Below are positions 32,691 through 44,849 of a stretch of 64,000 nucleotides of DNA, piece after piece. Position numbers and translations under genes: made by a program. The notes beneath the pieces are model-generated. The model was given only the letters and a program-made list of their open reading frames with translations, ran no database searches and had not been told where the DNA came from. How positions within the stretch are numbered: the stretch's first letter is position 1; every line of letters starts with the position of its first letter. The stretch is from the NCBI GenBank assembly GCA_030674185.1, contig CM060306.1, positions 315,001-379,000 of the forward strand, written 5' to 3'. The stretch comes from Monoplex corrugatus. Lineage: Eukaryota > Mollusca > Gastropoda > Littorinimorpha > Ranellidae.

Positions 32691-35600
32691 TATTTTTTTT
32701 TTTAATCAATTGACCACACCCCTACAGTTCACTTCACACCTTTGATTACATTTGACACACACATCATACTTTCAATATGTATTATACACCTGACACGTTC
32801 ACAGTCACTTCAACAGTTTATAATACACAGCTGACAAATTCACAGTTAAATATTCAACTGACACAAACACACATGAGTTTACTTTTCCTTAATTTACACC
32901 GACACACACAAGTTCACTTCACACCTGTATATACACCTGACACGCATATAGTTCACTTCACATCTGTAGTATACACTTGACTACACAGTTCACTTCACAC
33001 CTGTAATACACCTAAAACACAGGTTCAACTTCACACCTTTAATATACACCTGACACACTTCACAGTTCACTTCAATACTGTAATATACACCTGACACACA
33101 CATAGTTCATTTCACACCTGTAATATACACCTGACACACACATACTTCCCTTCACACTGTATATACACTTGACACACACAGTTCACTTCACACCTATAAA
33201 TACACCTGACACAGACTTCACTTGACACCTGTATATACACCTGACATACACATAGCTCACTTCACACCTATAATGCACCTGAGACACATAGTTCACACCT
33301 GTAATAGAACCTGACACACAGACTTCGTTTCACACCTGTACTATACACCTGACACACACAGTTCACTTCACACCTGCAATATACACCTGACGCACAGACT
33401 TCACTTCACACCTGTAATATACACCTGACACATACATAGTTCACTTTACACCTGTAACATGCACCTGACACACAGTTCACTTCACACCTGTAATATACAC
33501 CGGACACACACATAGTTAACTTCACACCTGCAGTAAATACCTAACACACACATAATTCACTTCACACCTTTAATATACACCTAACACACACATAGTTCAC
33601 TTCACACCTATGATATACACCTGACACACATAGTTCACTTCACACCTGTAATATACACCTGACACACACAGTTCACTTCACATCTGTAATATACACCTGA
33701 CACACAGAGTTCGTTTCACACCTGTTATATACACCTGACACACACAGTTCACTTCACACCTGTAATGTACAACTGACACACACACAGTTCACTTCACACC
33801 TGTAATGTACAACTGACATACACATAGTTCACTTCACACCTGTAATATACACCTGACACGCACATAGTTCACTTCACACATGCAATATACACCTGACACA
33901 CACAGACTTCACTTCACACCTGTAATATACACCTGACACATACATAGTTCACTTTACACCTGTAATGTACACCTGACACACACATAGTTCACTTCACACC
34001 TATAATATACACCTGACACACACATAGTTCACTTCATTCCTGTAATATATGCCTGACACACACTTAGTTAACTTCACACCTGTGATATGCACCTGACACA
34101 CAGTTCACTTCACACCTGTAATATACACCTGACCCACACACAGTTCACTTCACACCTGCAATATACACCTGACACACAGAGTTCGTTTCACACCTGTAAT
34201 ATACACCTGACACACACATAGTTCACTTCACAACTGTAGTATACCCTTGACACACACACACACACACAGTTCACTTCACACCTGTAATATAACCTGATAC
34301 CTATAGTTCACCTCACACATGTATTACACACCTGACACACACTCAGTTCACTTCACACCTATGATATACACCTGACACACACAGTTCACTTCACACCTGT
34401 AATATACACCTGACACGCACATAGTTCACTTCACCTGCAATATACACCTGACACACAGTCTTCACTTCACACCTGTAATATACACCTGACACACATAGTT
34501 CACTTCACACCTGTAATATACACCTGACACACAGAGTTCACTTCACACCTGTAATATACACCTGACACACACACAGTTCACTTCACACCTGTAATATACA
34601 CCTGACACACATAGTTCACTTCACACCTGAAATATACACCTGACACACACATAGTTCTCTTCGCACCTGTAATATACACCTGACAAAACCACAAGAGTTC
34701 ACTTCACACCTGCAATATACACCTGACACTCATAGTTCACTTCACACCTGTAATATACACCTGACACACACATAGTTACTTCGCACCTGTAATATACACC
34801 TGACACACAGAGTTCACTCCACACCTGTAATATACACCTGACACACACACAGTTCACTTCACACCTGTAATATACACCTGACACATAGTTCACTTCACAC
34901 CTGTAATATACACCTGACACACACATAGTTAACTTCGCACCTGTAATATACACCTGACACATACACAGTTCACTTCACACCTGTAATATACACCTGACAC
35001 ACACACAGTTCACTTCACACCTGTAATATACACCTGACACACACATAGTTCACTTCACATCTGTAGTATACCCCTGACACACACACACCACACAGTTCAC
35101 TTCACACCTGTAATATAACCTGATACCTATAGTTCACCTCACACATGTATTACACACCTGACACACACACAGTTCACTTCACACCTGTAATATACACCTG
35201 ACACGCACATAGTTCACTTCACACCTGCAATATACACCTGACACACAGACTTCACTTCACACCTGTAATATACACCTGACACACACACAGTTCACTTCAC
35301 ACCTGTAATATACACCTGACACACACATAGTTCACTTCACACCTGTAATATACACCTGACACACACACAGTTCACATCACACCGGTAGTATAATCTGACA
35401 TACATAGTTCACTTTACACCTGTAATATACACCTGACACACACAGAGTTCACTTTACACTTGTAATATACACCTGACACAGATCACTTACACTTGTATAT
35501 ACACTGACCACACATGTCATTATACCTGTAATATACACCTGACACACAGAGTTCACTTTACACTTGTAATATACACTTGACACACACATTGTTCACTTTA

Positions 35601-35702
35601 CACCTGTAATATATACCTGACACATACCGTTTACTTCACACCTGTAATATACTCCTGACACACACATTTCACTTCACAGCTCAGTTATACATTTCTCTCT
35701 CT

Positions 35703-35718
35703 CTCTCTCACACGCACG

Positions 35719-35762
<44 letters not shown>

Positions 35763-35839
35763 CACACACACACACACGCACACACACACACACACACGCA
35801 CACGCACACACACACGCGCACACACACACACACACACAC

Positions 35840-35870
<31 letters not shown>
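35703..35870. repeat. (CA)n microsatellite inside the 38/40-bp array
   Basis: CT repeats (35695-35710) followed by a long CA run with CG interruptions. Probably an expansion of the CACACACA segment of a minisatellite unit. Confidence 0.95.
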
Positions 35871-35875
<5 letters not shown>

Positions 35876-35953
35876 TTACACCAATAATATCTACTCGAAA
35901 CAAACGCAGTTCACTTCGAACCTGTGATATATATCTGACGCAATTTACTTCAT

Positions 35954-35983
35954 ACCTGCGTGCACTTACTGTAATGTGTAGTT
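35954..35983 (-). repeat. duplicate of the exon 4 end and donor
   Basis: Thirty bases identical to 36410-36439, which hold the last 14 bases of exon 4 and the first 16 of its intron. On the minus strand it contains CACATTACA|gtaagtgc, a complete donor, within the array. Confidence 0.85.
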
Positions 35984-36425
35984 CACTTCACACCTGTAAT
36001 ATACACCTGACACACACATCGTTCACTTGACACCTGTAATATACACCTGACACACAGAGTTCACTTCACACCTGTAATATACACCTGACACACACACAGT
36101 TCACTTCACACCTGTAATATACACCTGACACACATAGTTCACTTCGCACCTGTAATATACACCTGACACATACACAGTTCATTTCACACCTGTAATATAC
36201 ACCTGACACACACACAGTTCACTTCACACCTGTAATATACACCTGACACACACATAGTTCACTTCACACCTGTAATATACACCTGACACACACACAGTTC
36301 ACTTCACACCGGTAGTATTATCTGACATACATAGTTCACTTTACACCTGTAATATACACCTGACACACAGAGTTCACTTACACTTGTAATGTACACACAC
36401 ATGACACACACCTGCGTGCACTTAC

Positions 36426-36566
36426 TGTAATGTGTAGTTTGACTGTGGGTTTGGACTGTCGTCCCCCCAGCCAGAGACGAGAGAAGAAACTTTTGGAAGG
36501 TTTGTCTTCCTTCATCAACTTTTCTCTGGTCTTTAGGTACTCAGCCTTGATGTCTGACAGTTCCTT
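36426..36566 (-). CDS. host gene, exon 4
   Basis: 141 bp, 47 codons, phase 0 at both ends, with acceptor gcgcacacag and a consensus donor ACA|gtaagt. It encodes [20 protein letters not shown], then [20 protein letters not shown] and TVKLHIT. The first half is a charged amphipathic helix that continues the helix of exon 3 (ending RDRQ). The second half has a basic/aromatic SKSFFSRLW patch. In BCAP/BANK1/Dof-type adaptors a helical segment follows the ankyrin repeats; the similarity is suggestive and remembered, not computed. Confidence 0.75.
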
Positions 36567-36579
36567 CTGTGTGCGCGCA

Positions 36580-36846
36580 CACAAAACACACACACACACG
36601 CACACACACATACACACACATATACACACACACATATACACACACGCACACACACACGCACACGCACACACACACACACACACGCACGCACGCGCGCACA
36701 CACACACACACGCTCGCGCGCGCGCGCACGCGCACACACACATACACATGCACACACCACATAACACACACACACACACAACACACACACACACAACACA
36801 CACACACACACACACACACACAACACACACACACACACACACAACA
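36580..36846. repeat. (CA)n microsatellite at the exon 4 acceptor
   Basis: CA-rich run with TA, CG and AACA interruptions and a CG-rich patch near 36712-36735. It starts about 14 bp from the exon. Confidence 0.95.
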
Positions 36847-37112
36847 CATACACCACAATTCTGTAAGTATCTGAATTCATGATGCGCTGCTACACATACA
36901 TGGAAACAATGTTGTTATACTACAACACAAAACGTAAAAGTCGTTTAACTAATCCTGGCTGATAACGATGTCTGGTGTATACATGTAGAAACAGTCAGTA
37001 CTTGTGGTTAGTTGGGTCAGGCAGCTGACGACTACGTCTACTGATACAGACCTAGGATCCTGTCAATGGAGATGAGTCGTCTCCCAATATTAACATGTAG
37101 ACCTGTCTGCCA
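36847..37112. other. spacer without a recognisable feature
   Basis: About 265 bp of unique intronic sequence. No splice-flanked frame was supported. Confidence 0.5.
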
Positions 37113-38962
37113 TACTGACCGCTGGTCTTTTTACTGCTGTCTGCTGTCACTGTTTGACCATCTGCCAGTCTTTCCACTGCTGTCTGCTGTCACTGTTTGA
37201 CCATCTGCCAGTCTTTCTATTACTGTCTGCTGTCACTGTTTGACCACTGCCAGTCTTTCTACTGCTGTCTGCTGTCACTGTTTGTCTGCCAGTCTTTCCA
37301 CTGCTATCTGCTGTCACTGTTTGACCATCTGCCAGTCTTTCCACTGCTGTCTGCTGTCACTGTTTGACCATCTGCCAGTCTTTCCACTGCTGTCTGGTGT
37401 CACTGTTTGACCATCTGCCAGTCTTTCTACTGCTGTCTGCTGTCACTGTTTGACCATCTGCCAGTCTTTCTACTGCTGTCTGCTGTCACTGTTTGTCTGC
37501 CAGTCTTTCCACTGCTGTCTGCTGTCACTGTTTGACCATCTGCCAGTCTTTCTCTGCTGTCTGCTGTCACTGTTTGTCTGCCAGTCTTTCCACTGCTGTT
37601 TGCTGTCACTGTTTGACCATCTGCCAGTCTTTCTCTGCTGTCTGCTGTCACTGTTTGACCATTTGCCAGTCTTTCTACTGCTGTCTGCTGTCACTGTTTG
37701 TCTGCCAGTCTTTCCACTGCTGTCTGCTGTCACTGTTTGGTTGTCTGCCAGTCTCTCTATTGTTGTCTGCTGTCACTGTTTGATTGTCTGCCAGTCTTTC
37801 TACTGCTGTCTGCTGTCACTGTTTGATTGTCTCCAGTCTTTCTACTGCTGTCTGCTGGTATTGTTTGATTGTCTGCCAGTCTCTCTATTGTTGTCTGCTG
37901 TCACTGTTTGATTGTCTGCCAGTCTTTCTACTGCTGTCTGCTGTCACTGTTTGATTGTCTGCCAGTCTTTCTACTGCTGTCTGCTGTCACTGTTTGATTG
38001 TCTGCCAGTCTTTCTACTGCTGTCTGCTGTTATTGTTTGATTGTCTGCCAGTCTTTCTCTGCTGTCTGCTGTCATTGTTTGACTGTCTGCCAATCTTTCT
38101 ACTGTTGTCTGCTGTCATTGTTTGCCCATCTGCCAGTCTCTCTACTGCTGTCTGCTGTCATTGTTTGCCCATCTGCCAGTCCTTCTACTGCTGTCTGCTG
38201 TCATTGTTTGCCCATCTGCCAGTCCTTCTACTGCTGTCTGCTGTCATTGTTTGACTGCCTGCCAGTCTCTCTACTGCTGTCTGCTGTCATTGTTTGCCCA
38301 TCTGCCAGTCCTTCTACTGCTGTCTGCTGTCATTGTTTGATTGCCTGCCAGTCTCTCTACTGCTGTCTGCTGTTATTGTTTGACCATCTGCCAGTCTTTC
38401 TATTGCTGTCTGCTGTCACTGTTTGACTGTCTGCCAGTCTTTCTACTGCTGTCTGCTGTCACTGTTTCACTGTCTGCCAGTCCTTCTACTGCTGTCTGCT
38501 GTCATTGTTTGCCCATCTGCCAGTCTTTCTACTGCTGTCACTGTTTGACCATCTGCCAGTCCTACTGCTGTCACTGTTTGACCATCTGCCAGTCTTTCTA
38601 CTGCTGTCACTGTTTGACCATCTGCCAGTCCTACTGCTGCCACTGTTTGACCATCTGCCAGTCTTTCTACTGCTGTCACTGTTTGACCATCTGCCAGTCC
38701 TACTGCTGCCACTGTTTGACCATCTGCCAGTCTTTCTACTGCTGTCACTGTTTGACTGTCTGCCAGTCTTTCTACTGCTGTCACTGTTTGACTAACTGCC
38801 AGTATTTCTACGGCTCTCTGCTGTCATTGTTTGACTGTCTGCCAGTCTTTCTACTGCTGTCACTGTTTGACTGTCTGCCAGTATTTCTACTGCTGTCACT
38901 GTTTGACTGTCTGACTTTCTGCTGTGTGCTGTCTTTTTCCATTTTCCAGTCTTCCTACTTCT
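37113..38962. repeat. 43-bp minisatellite with shorter derivatives
   Basis: Unit CTGCTGTCTGCTGTCACTGT plus TTGACCATCTGCCAGTCTTTCTA (43 bp). From about 38530 to 38790 a contracted form without the duplicated CTGCTGT (about 33-36 bp) dominates. Variants gattgtctgcc and gcccatctgcc come in blocks, a sign of local homogenisation. The long frames (CCLLSLFDHLPVF type) are artefacts. Confidence 0.94.
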
Positions 38963-39029
38963 AGACAACCCTTTTCCAATCCGTCAAGTCTGCTAATCTT
39001 TCAATTGCTGCCTTATTAATGCTGTCTTT

Positions 39030-40895
39030 CTATCATTCCTTAGAGTGGTATAAACACAGTCAGTATACTGTACACATCATTCCTTAGAGTGGTATAAACA
39101 CAGTGAGTATACTGTATACATCATTCCTTAGAGTGGTATAAACACAGTCAGTATACTGTATACATCATTCCTTAGAGTGGTATAAACACAGTCAGTATAC
39201 TGTACACATCATACCTTAGAGTGGTATAAACACAGTCAGTATACTGTATACATCATTCCTTAGAGTGGTATAAACACAGTCAGTCAGTATACTGTACACA
39301 TCATTCCTTAGAGTGGTATAAACACAGGGAGTATACTGTACACATCATTCCTTAGAGTGGTATAAACACAGTCAGTATACTGTATACATCATTCCTTAGA
39401 GTGGTATAAACACAGGGAGTATACTGTACACATCATTCCTTAGAGTGGTATAAACACAGTCAGTATACTGTACACATCATTCCTTAGAGTGGTACAAACA
39501 CAGTCAGTATACTGTACACATCATTCCTTAGAGTGGTATAAACACAGTCAGTATACTGTACACATCATTCCTTAGAGTGGTATAAACACAGTCAGTATAC
39601 TGTACACATCATTCCTTAGAGTGGTATAAACACAGTCAGTATACTGTACACATCATTCCTTAGAGTGGTAAAACACAGGGAGTATACTGTACACATCATA
39701 CCTTAGAGTGGTATAAACACAGTCAGTATACTGTACACATCATTACCTTAGAGTGGTATAAACACAGTCAGTATACTGTACACATCATTCCTTAGAGTGG
39801 TAAAACACAGTCAGTCAGTATACTGTACACATCATTCCTTAGAGTGGTATAAACACAGTCAGTATACTGTACACATCATTCCTTAGTGTGGTATAAACAC
39901 AGTCAGTCAGTATACTGTACACATCATTCCTTAGAGTGGTATAAACACAGTCAGTATACTGTACACATCATTCCTTAGAGTGGTACAAACACAGTCAGTA
40001 CACAATGCCTATATGTAAACATCGTACTACAGTCCATCATTCCTTAGAGTGGTATAAACACAGTCAGTATACTGTACATATCATTCCTTAGAGTGGTAAA
40101 ACACAGTCAGTATACTGTTACATCATTCCTTAGAGTGGTATAAACACAGTCAGTTATTACATATTTTGGTGTAACACATCATTCCTTAGAGTGGTACAAA
40201 CACAGTCAGTATTACTGTACATATCATTCCTTAGAGTGGTATAAACACAGTCAGTATACTGTACACATCATTCCTTAGAGTGGTATAAACACAGTCAGTA
40301 TACTGTACACATCATTCCTTAGTGTGGTATAAACACAGTCAGTCAGTATACTGTACACATCATTCCTTAGAGTGGTATAAACACAGTCAGTATACTGTAC
40401 ATATCATTCCTTAGAGTGGTATAAACACAGTCAGTATACTGTACACATCATACCTTAGAGTGGTATAAACACAGTCAGTATACTGTACACATCATTCCTT
40501 AGTGTGGTATAAACACAGTCAGTATACTGTACATATCATTCCTTAGAGTGGTATAAACACAGTCAGTATACTGTACACATCATTCCTTAGTGTGGTATAA
40601 ACACAGTCAGTATACTGTACACATCATTCCTTAGAGTGGTATAAACACAGTCAGTATACTGTACACATCATTCCTTAGTGTGGTATAAACACAGTCAGTC
40701 AGTATACTGTACACATCATTCCTTAGAGTGGTATAAACACAGTCAGTATACTGTACACATCATTCCTTAGAGTGGTATAAACACAGTCAGTATACTGTAC
40801 ACATCATTCCTTAGAGTGGTACAAACACAGTCAGTATACTGTACACATCATTCCTTAGAGTGGTATAAACACAGGGAGTATACTGTACATGCCAT
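39030..40895. repeat. 44-bp minisatellite
   Basis: About 42 copies of CATCATTCCTTAGAGTGGTA plus TAAACACAGTCAGTATACTGTACA (44 bp); several copies carry an extra CAGT (48 bp). Very uniform except around 40000-40200. Confidence 0.95.
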
Positions 40896-41703
40896 TCCCA
40901 GCCCAGTTCCTTACAGCGTCCACAGACAAGTTACTTGAAGTTCTCAATGATCTAGAGTTCATTCCGTCACACAATTTATTGTCCGTGGCATGAATTGAAT
41001 GTAGTGAACACGTTACATAAAACTGATATTCATACTGCACATTCTGCGAATGGCATTGCATGAAAGAAAAGATCCATCCACTTAAAAAAAGTTTGCGAGT
41101 CAGAATGTGTTATCGCCGATCCATTTCGTGTGTACAAGCACTCGTCCACCAACTTTTATAATCAAATTGTCAAAGAATGGTTCAGTTTCAGTTTCAGTTT
41201 CTTACGAAAGGCTGTGGTATTCCAATCTCATGAAATGTTTAAAGCTCTGACAATCCACAATACATTATTACAAATTCTTGACCATCACCACAGATGTCTG
41301 TATCTCTCAGGCTTGGGTTACCAGAATATATTACAAAAGTGAGCATAGGGTACAGCATAGGGTTTAGCACAGGGTACAGCACTGTCACGCAGTTTTAATC
41401 TGAAAAGAACTCCATTCCACCATCACTCTCATCATCACAGCAGTGTGAAGTGATATCCCAACTTCTGTAGTTGTTCATGTCCTGCTGTCATAACGACCTC
41501 AACATCAGTGGGTTTACAAGCCATTTGGACTGCTGAAATGAGCAGCATGGGGATAGTGACACAAGAGTGGTTCACAAAATGGGCCGACAATAAATAAAAG
41601 AATATTTAAATAAACAAATAAATCAATAAATAAATAAATAAATAAATTTAAAAAAGCCAATAAACGGATAAAGCAAAAATGAAAGGAAGCAGACGAGTCA
41701 GAC
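40896..41703. other. unique intronic sequence
   Basis: About 800 bp without arrays: an AT-rich (AAATA)n stretch at 41620-41655, a (GTTTCA)n trio near 41181-41200 and a short GGTACAGCATAGGGT repeat at 41343-41385. No gene is supported apart from the neighbouring exon 3. Confidence 0.5.
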
Positions 41704-41867
41704 CTGTCTGTCCCTAAAGCTGCTGGAGGGTGTCCTGCCATAGCGATGTTGCCAAGAGTTGTAGAGCATGCGTGCCTCGTTCATGTTGATCTCATGGGAC
41801 TTGACCATCTCGTTCAGCTGGATCAGCTCGCTCTGGCTGCGGGAACCCACCGCCCCTTTGGGGAGAG
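41704..41867 (-). CDS. host gene, exon 3 (helical adaptor segment)
   Basis: 164 bp with acceptor gggtgatatgcag and donor GACAG|gtctga (phase 1 in, phase 0 out). After a split Thr codon it encodes 54 residues: LPKGAVGSRSQSELIQLNEM, VKSHEINMNEARMLYNSWQH and RYGRTPSSSFRDRQ. The EL-xx-LN-x-MVK...EA...WQ pattern looks like a short helical repeat. It resembles my memory of the segment after the ankyrin repeats in BCAP/PIK3AP1-type proteins (an L-x-x-V-K...I...EA...WQ pattern). The acceptor is embedded in the first unit of a 53-bp minisatellite. Exon 4 continues the helix in frame. This exon and exon 4 are the best queries for naming the gene. Confidence 0.78.
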
Positions 41868-41869
41868 CT

Positions 41870-42740
41870 GCATATCACCCAGCCAACTGTCTATTAGACT
41901 ACACACGTTTACTGTACATGGCACAGCTAACTATCTATTTGTGCCATTAGAGTACACAGGTTTACTGTACATGACACAGCCAACTGTCTATTTATGCCAT
42001 TAGAGTACACACGTTTACTGTACATGACACAGCCAACTGTCTATTTGTGCCATTAGACTACACACGTTTACTGTACATGATATAGCCAACTGTCTATTTA
42101 TGCCATTAGACTACACACGTTTACTGTACATGACACAGCCAACTGTCTATTTGTGCCATTAGAGTACACACGTTTACTGTACATGACACAGCCAACTGTC
42201 TATTTGTGCCATTAGACTACACACGTTTACTGTACATGACACAGCCAACTGTCTATTTGTGCCATTAGAGTACACATGTTTACTGTACATGGCACAGCCA
42301 ACTATCTATTTGTGCCATTAGACTACACACGTTTACTGTACATGGCACAGCCAACTGTCTATTTGTGCCATTAGAGTACACACGTTTACTGTACATGACA
42401 CAGCCAACTGTCTATTTGTGCCATTAGAGTACACACGTTTACTGTACATGACACAGCCAACTGTCTATTTGTGCCATTAGACTATACACGTTTACTGTAC
42501 ATGACACAGCCAACTGTCTATTTGTGCCATTAGAGTACACACGTTTACTGTACATGACACAGCCAACTGTCTATTTGTGCCATTAGACTACACACGTTTA
42601 CTGTACATGACACAGCCAACTGTCTATTTATGCCATTAGAGTACACACGTTTACTGTACATGACACAGCCAACTGTCTATTTGTGCCATTAGACTACACA
42701 CGTTTACTGTACATGGCCAACTGTCTATTTATGCCATTAG
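41870..42740. repeat. 53-bp minisatellite derived from the exon 3 acceptor region
   Basis: About 16 copies of a 53-bp unit: CATTAGAGTACACACGTTTA, CTGTACATGACACAGCCAAC and TGTCTATTTGTGC. The copy nearest exon 3 reads ctgcatatcacccagccaac, where ctg is the real acceptor (cag on the minus strand). All other units have CTGTACATGACACAGCCAAC at that place, giving catgtacag on the minus strand. Confidence 0.94.
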
Positions 42741-43049
42741 AGTACACACACAGCCACACGACAAAGGAGACACACAGCCACAAACAAAGCAGACACAGCC
42801 ACACGACAAAGGAGACACACAGCCACACAACAAAGCAGACACAGCCACACAACAAAGTAGACACAGCCACACAACAAAGCACACACACATACACGACAAA
42901 GCAGACATACACACACAACAAAGCAGACACAGCCACACAACAAAGCACACACATGACAAAGCAGACACACACACACACATGACAAAGCAGACACACACAC
43001 CCACACGACAAAGCAGACACACAACAAAGCAGACACACAGACACACAAC
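42741..43049. repeat. 24-bp minisatellite, left part
   Basis: Unit CACAGCCACACAACAAAGCA plus GACA, with length variants. It is interrupted by a LINE 3' end at 43050-43289 and continues to the exon 2 donor. Confidence 0.93.
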
Positions 43050-43187
43050 AAAGTTATTGAAGTTAATTGTTAGTGTTAAGTTCTCGTTCCATTTTACTGT
43101 TCCCCCACCTGCTAATGTCTTTTTCCTCTGTCTTCCCTCTGCCCAAATCCAACCCGTCCAACTATCGTTCTACATTTTATTTTGTTC

Positions 43188-43224
<37 letters not shown>

Positions 43225-43289
43225 ATTTCCCCTCCCCCCCTCCCCCGTCTAATATCACTTATAGTGAAAAGACGTTAAATTAAAGAACG
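43050..43289 (+). mobile_element. LINE family D 3' end, solo fragment
   Basis: The plus strand ends with CGTCTAATATCACTTATAGT, GAAAAGACGTTAAAT and a (GAAC)-like tail. The reverse complement of the same end is at 47018-47075, the 3' terminus of the I/Nimb-like LINE. The upstream 180 bp (with a T27 run at 43190-43218) align only loosely, so it is an older or sister copy. It is nested in the 24-bp array. Confidence 0.75.
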
Positions 43290-43640
43290 AACACACAGAC
43301 ACACAACAAAGCAGACACACAGACACACAACAAAGCAGACACACACAACAAAGCAGACACACAGCCACACGACAAAGCAGACACACAGCCACACAACAAA
43401 GCAGACACACACAGCCACACAACAAAGCAGACACACAGCCACATGACAAAGCAGACACACAGCCACACAACAAAGCAGACACACAGACACACAACAAAGC
43501 AGACACAGCCACACAACAAAGCAGACACACAGCCACATGTCAAAGCAGACACACAGCCACACAACAAAGCAGACACACAACAAAGCAGACACACACAGAA
43601 ACACAACAAAGCAGACACACAGTCACACGACAAAGCAGCG
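43290..43640. repeat. 24-bp minisatellite, right part, reaching the exon 2 donor
   Basis: Same unit as 42741-43049. The last copy runs to about six bases from the exon 2 donor (43646). Confidence 0.93.
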
Positions 43641-43646
43641 ACTCAC

Positions 43647-43787
43647 TGTCAATGATGCCCATGGCCGTCAACTGTGCTGGGTGTGTCCTGGAGGTTGTGG
43701 GCAGAGTGCTAGCCTTTTGTTCCACTTCACTGATAGACGGCAAACACGGAGAACTGGCGTGACGCAGAGACATGGCCAGTAAAGCGT
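43647..43787 (-). CDS. host gene, exon 2
   Basis: 141 bp with acceptor gtattgtattacag and a consensus donor GACA|gtgagt (phase 1 at both ends). The only stop-free frame encodes ALLAMSLRHASSPCLPSISE, then VEQKASTLPTTSRTHPAQLT and AMGIID. Joined to exon 1 the split codon is G+AC (Asp); joined to exon 3 it is A+CT (Thr). The segment is Ser/Pro-rich and probably disordered. Minisatellites touch both ends: a 33-bp array at the acceptor and a 24-bp array at the donor. Confidence 0.78.
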
Positions 43788-43794
43788 CTGTAAT

Positions 43795-44335
43795 ACAATA
43801 CAGTACACTACATGTACAACACAACCTGAAATACAGTACACTACATGTACAACACAACCTGAAATACAGTACACTACATGTACAACACAACCTGAAATAC
43901 AGTACACTACATGTACAATACAACCTGAAATACAGTACACTACATGTACAACACAACCTGAAATACAGTACACTACATGTACAATACAACCTGAAATACA
44001 GTACACTACATGTACAACACAACCTGAAATACAGTACACTACATGTACAACACAACCTGAAATACAGTACACTACATGTACAATACAACCTGAAATACAG
44101 TACACTACATGTACAACACAACCTGAAATACAGTACACATGTACAACACAACCTGAAATACAGTACATTACATGTACAACACAACCTGAAATACAGTACA
44201 CATGTACAACTCAACCTGAAATACAATACATTACATGTACAACTCAACCTGAAATACAGTACACTACATGTACAATACAATTTGAAATACAGTACACTAC
44301 ATGTACAACTTGAAATGCAGTATAATACAATACAA
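43795..44335. repeat. 33-bp minisatellite derived from the exon 2 acceptor region
   Basis: About 16 copies of CCTGAAATACAGTACACTAC plus ATGTACAACACAA. On the minus strand each unit contains gtactgtatttcag, aligned with the true acceptor gtactgtattgtattacag. Each copy is therefore acceptor-like. Confidence 0.95.
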
Positions 44336-44845
44336 ATTAGAATACTATACAATAGAGTATAGTACAATATAACACAATACATTACATACAATACACCACA
44401 ACAAAGTACAGTACAATACAACGATACAGCACAATGCAATACAATACAATTTCACAACACACGTATCTCAAAAACAAAACACACATCTTTTGCGACATCA
44501 CAAATGTTGGAGAGAGGAATGAAGACGTCTTTCATAGTTAAAATGAATCATGTGTTGAGCACATCAAAAATGTTGGCGGAATGTAACGCCAGCTGTGTCA
44601 TGGTCACCAGCTACACATACCGAGTCATTCTGCCTGTCCTCCACTTCCTGCTAATTTCTATTCTCATATGGTTCATATTCCCATGTCGTCTGTAGTTGTT
44701 TTCTGTTCTCAGAATCCCGTATCTGTGCGTGTGCTTGGGTTGTTGGTTTTACTGATGATGGGCAGTGTGAAACATTTGGTGTTAAAAAGCCAATTTGACT
44801 GTAAATATGAATTGATTTCTCTTTTACCATTTGATGAAATGGTCT
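44336..44845. other. spacer: ATACA-rich stretch, then unique sequence
   Basis: 44336-44460 is a degenerate AATACA-type repeat. 44460-44845 is unique intronic sequence with a short open frame that shows no motif. No gene is supported. Confidence 0.5.
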
Positions 44846-44849
44846 TACT

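Larger units (their letters stand above)
32700..36409. repeat. 38/40-bp minisatellite up to the exon 4 donor
   Basis: About 90 copies of AGTTCACTTCACACCTGTAA plus TATACACCTGACACACACAT, with variation in the CA part. A (CA)n/(GCAC)n expansion occupies 35703-35870. At 35954-35983 lies an exact 30-bp copy of the exon 4/donor junction (36410-36439). Confidence 0.95.

Noticed and set aside
41181..41340. Plus-strand 70-codon frame and (GTTTCA)n as a SINE
   Set aside because: The repeat is only three copies long and the rest shows no promoter boxes, tail or second copy here.
43668..44439. 299-codon minus-strand frame with SVLYFRLCCTC repeats
   Set aside because: It is the 33-bp acceptor-derived array read in frame with exon 2. 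Only the exon 2 part after the acceptor at 43788 is taken as coding.
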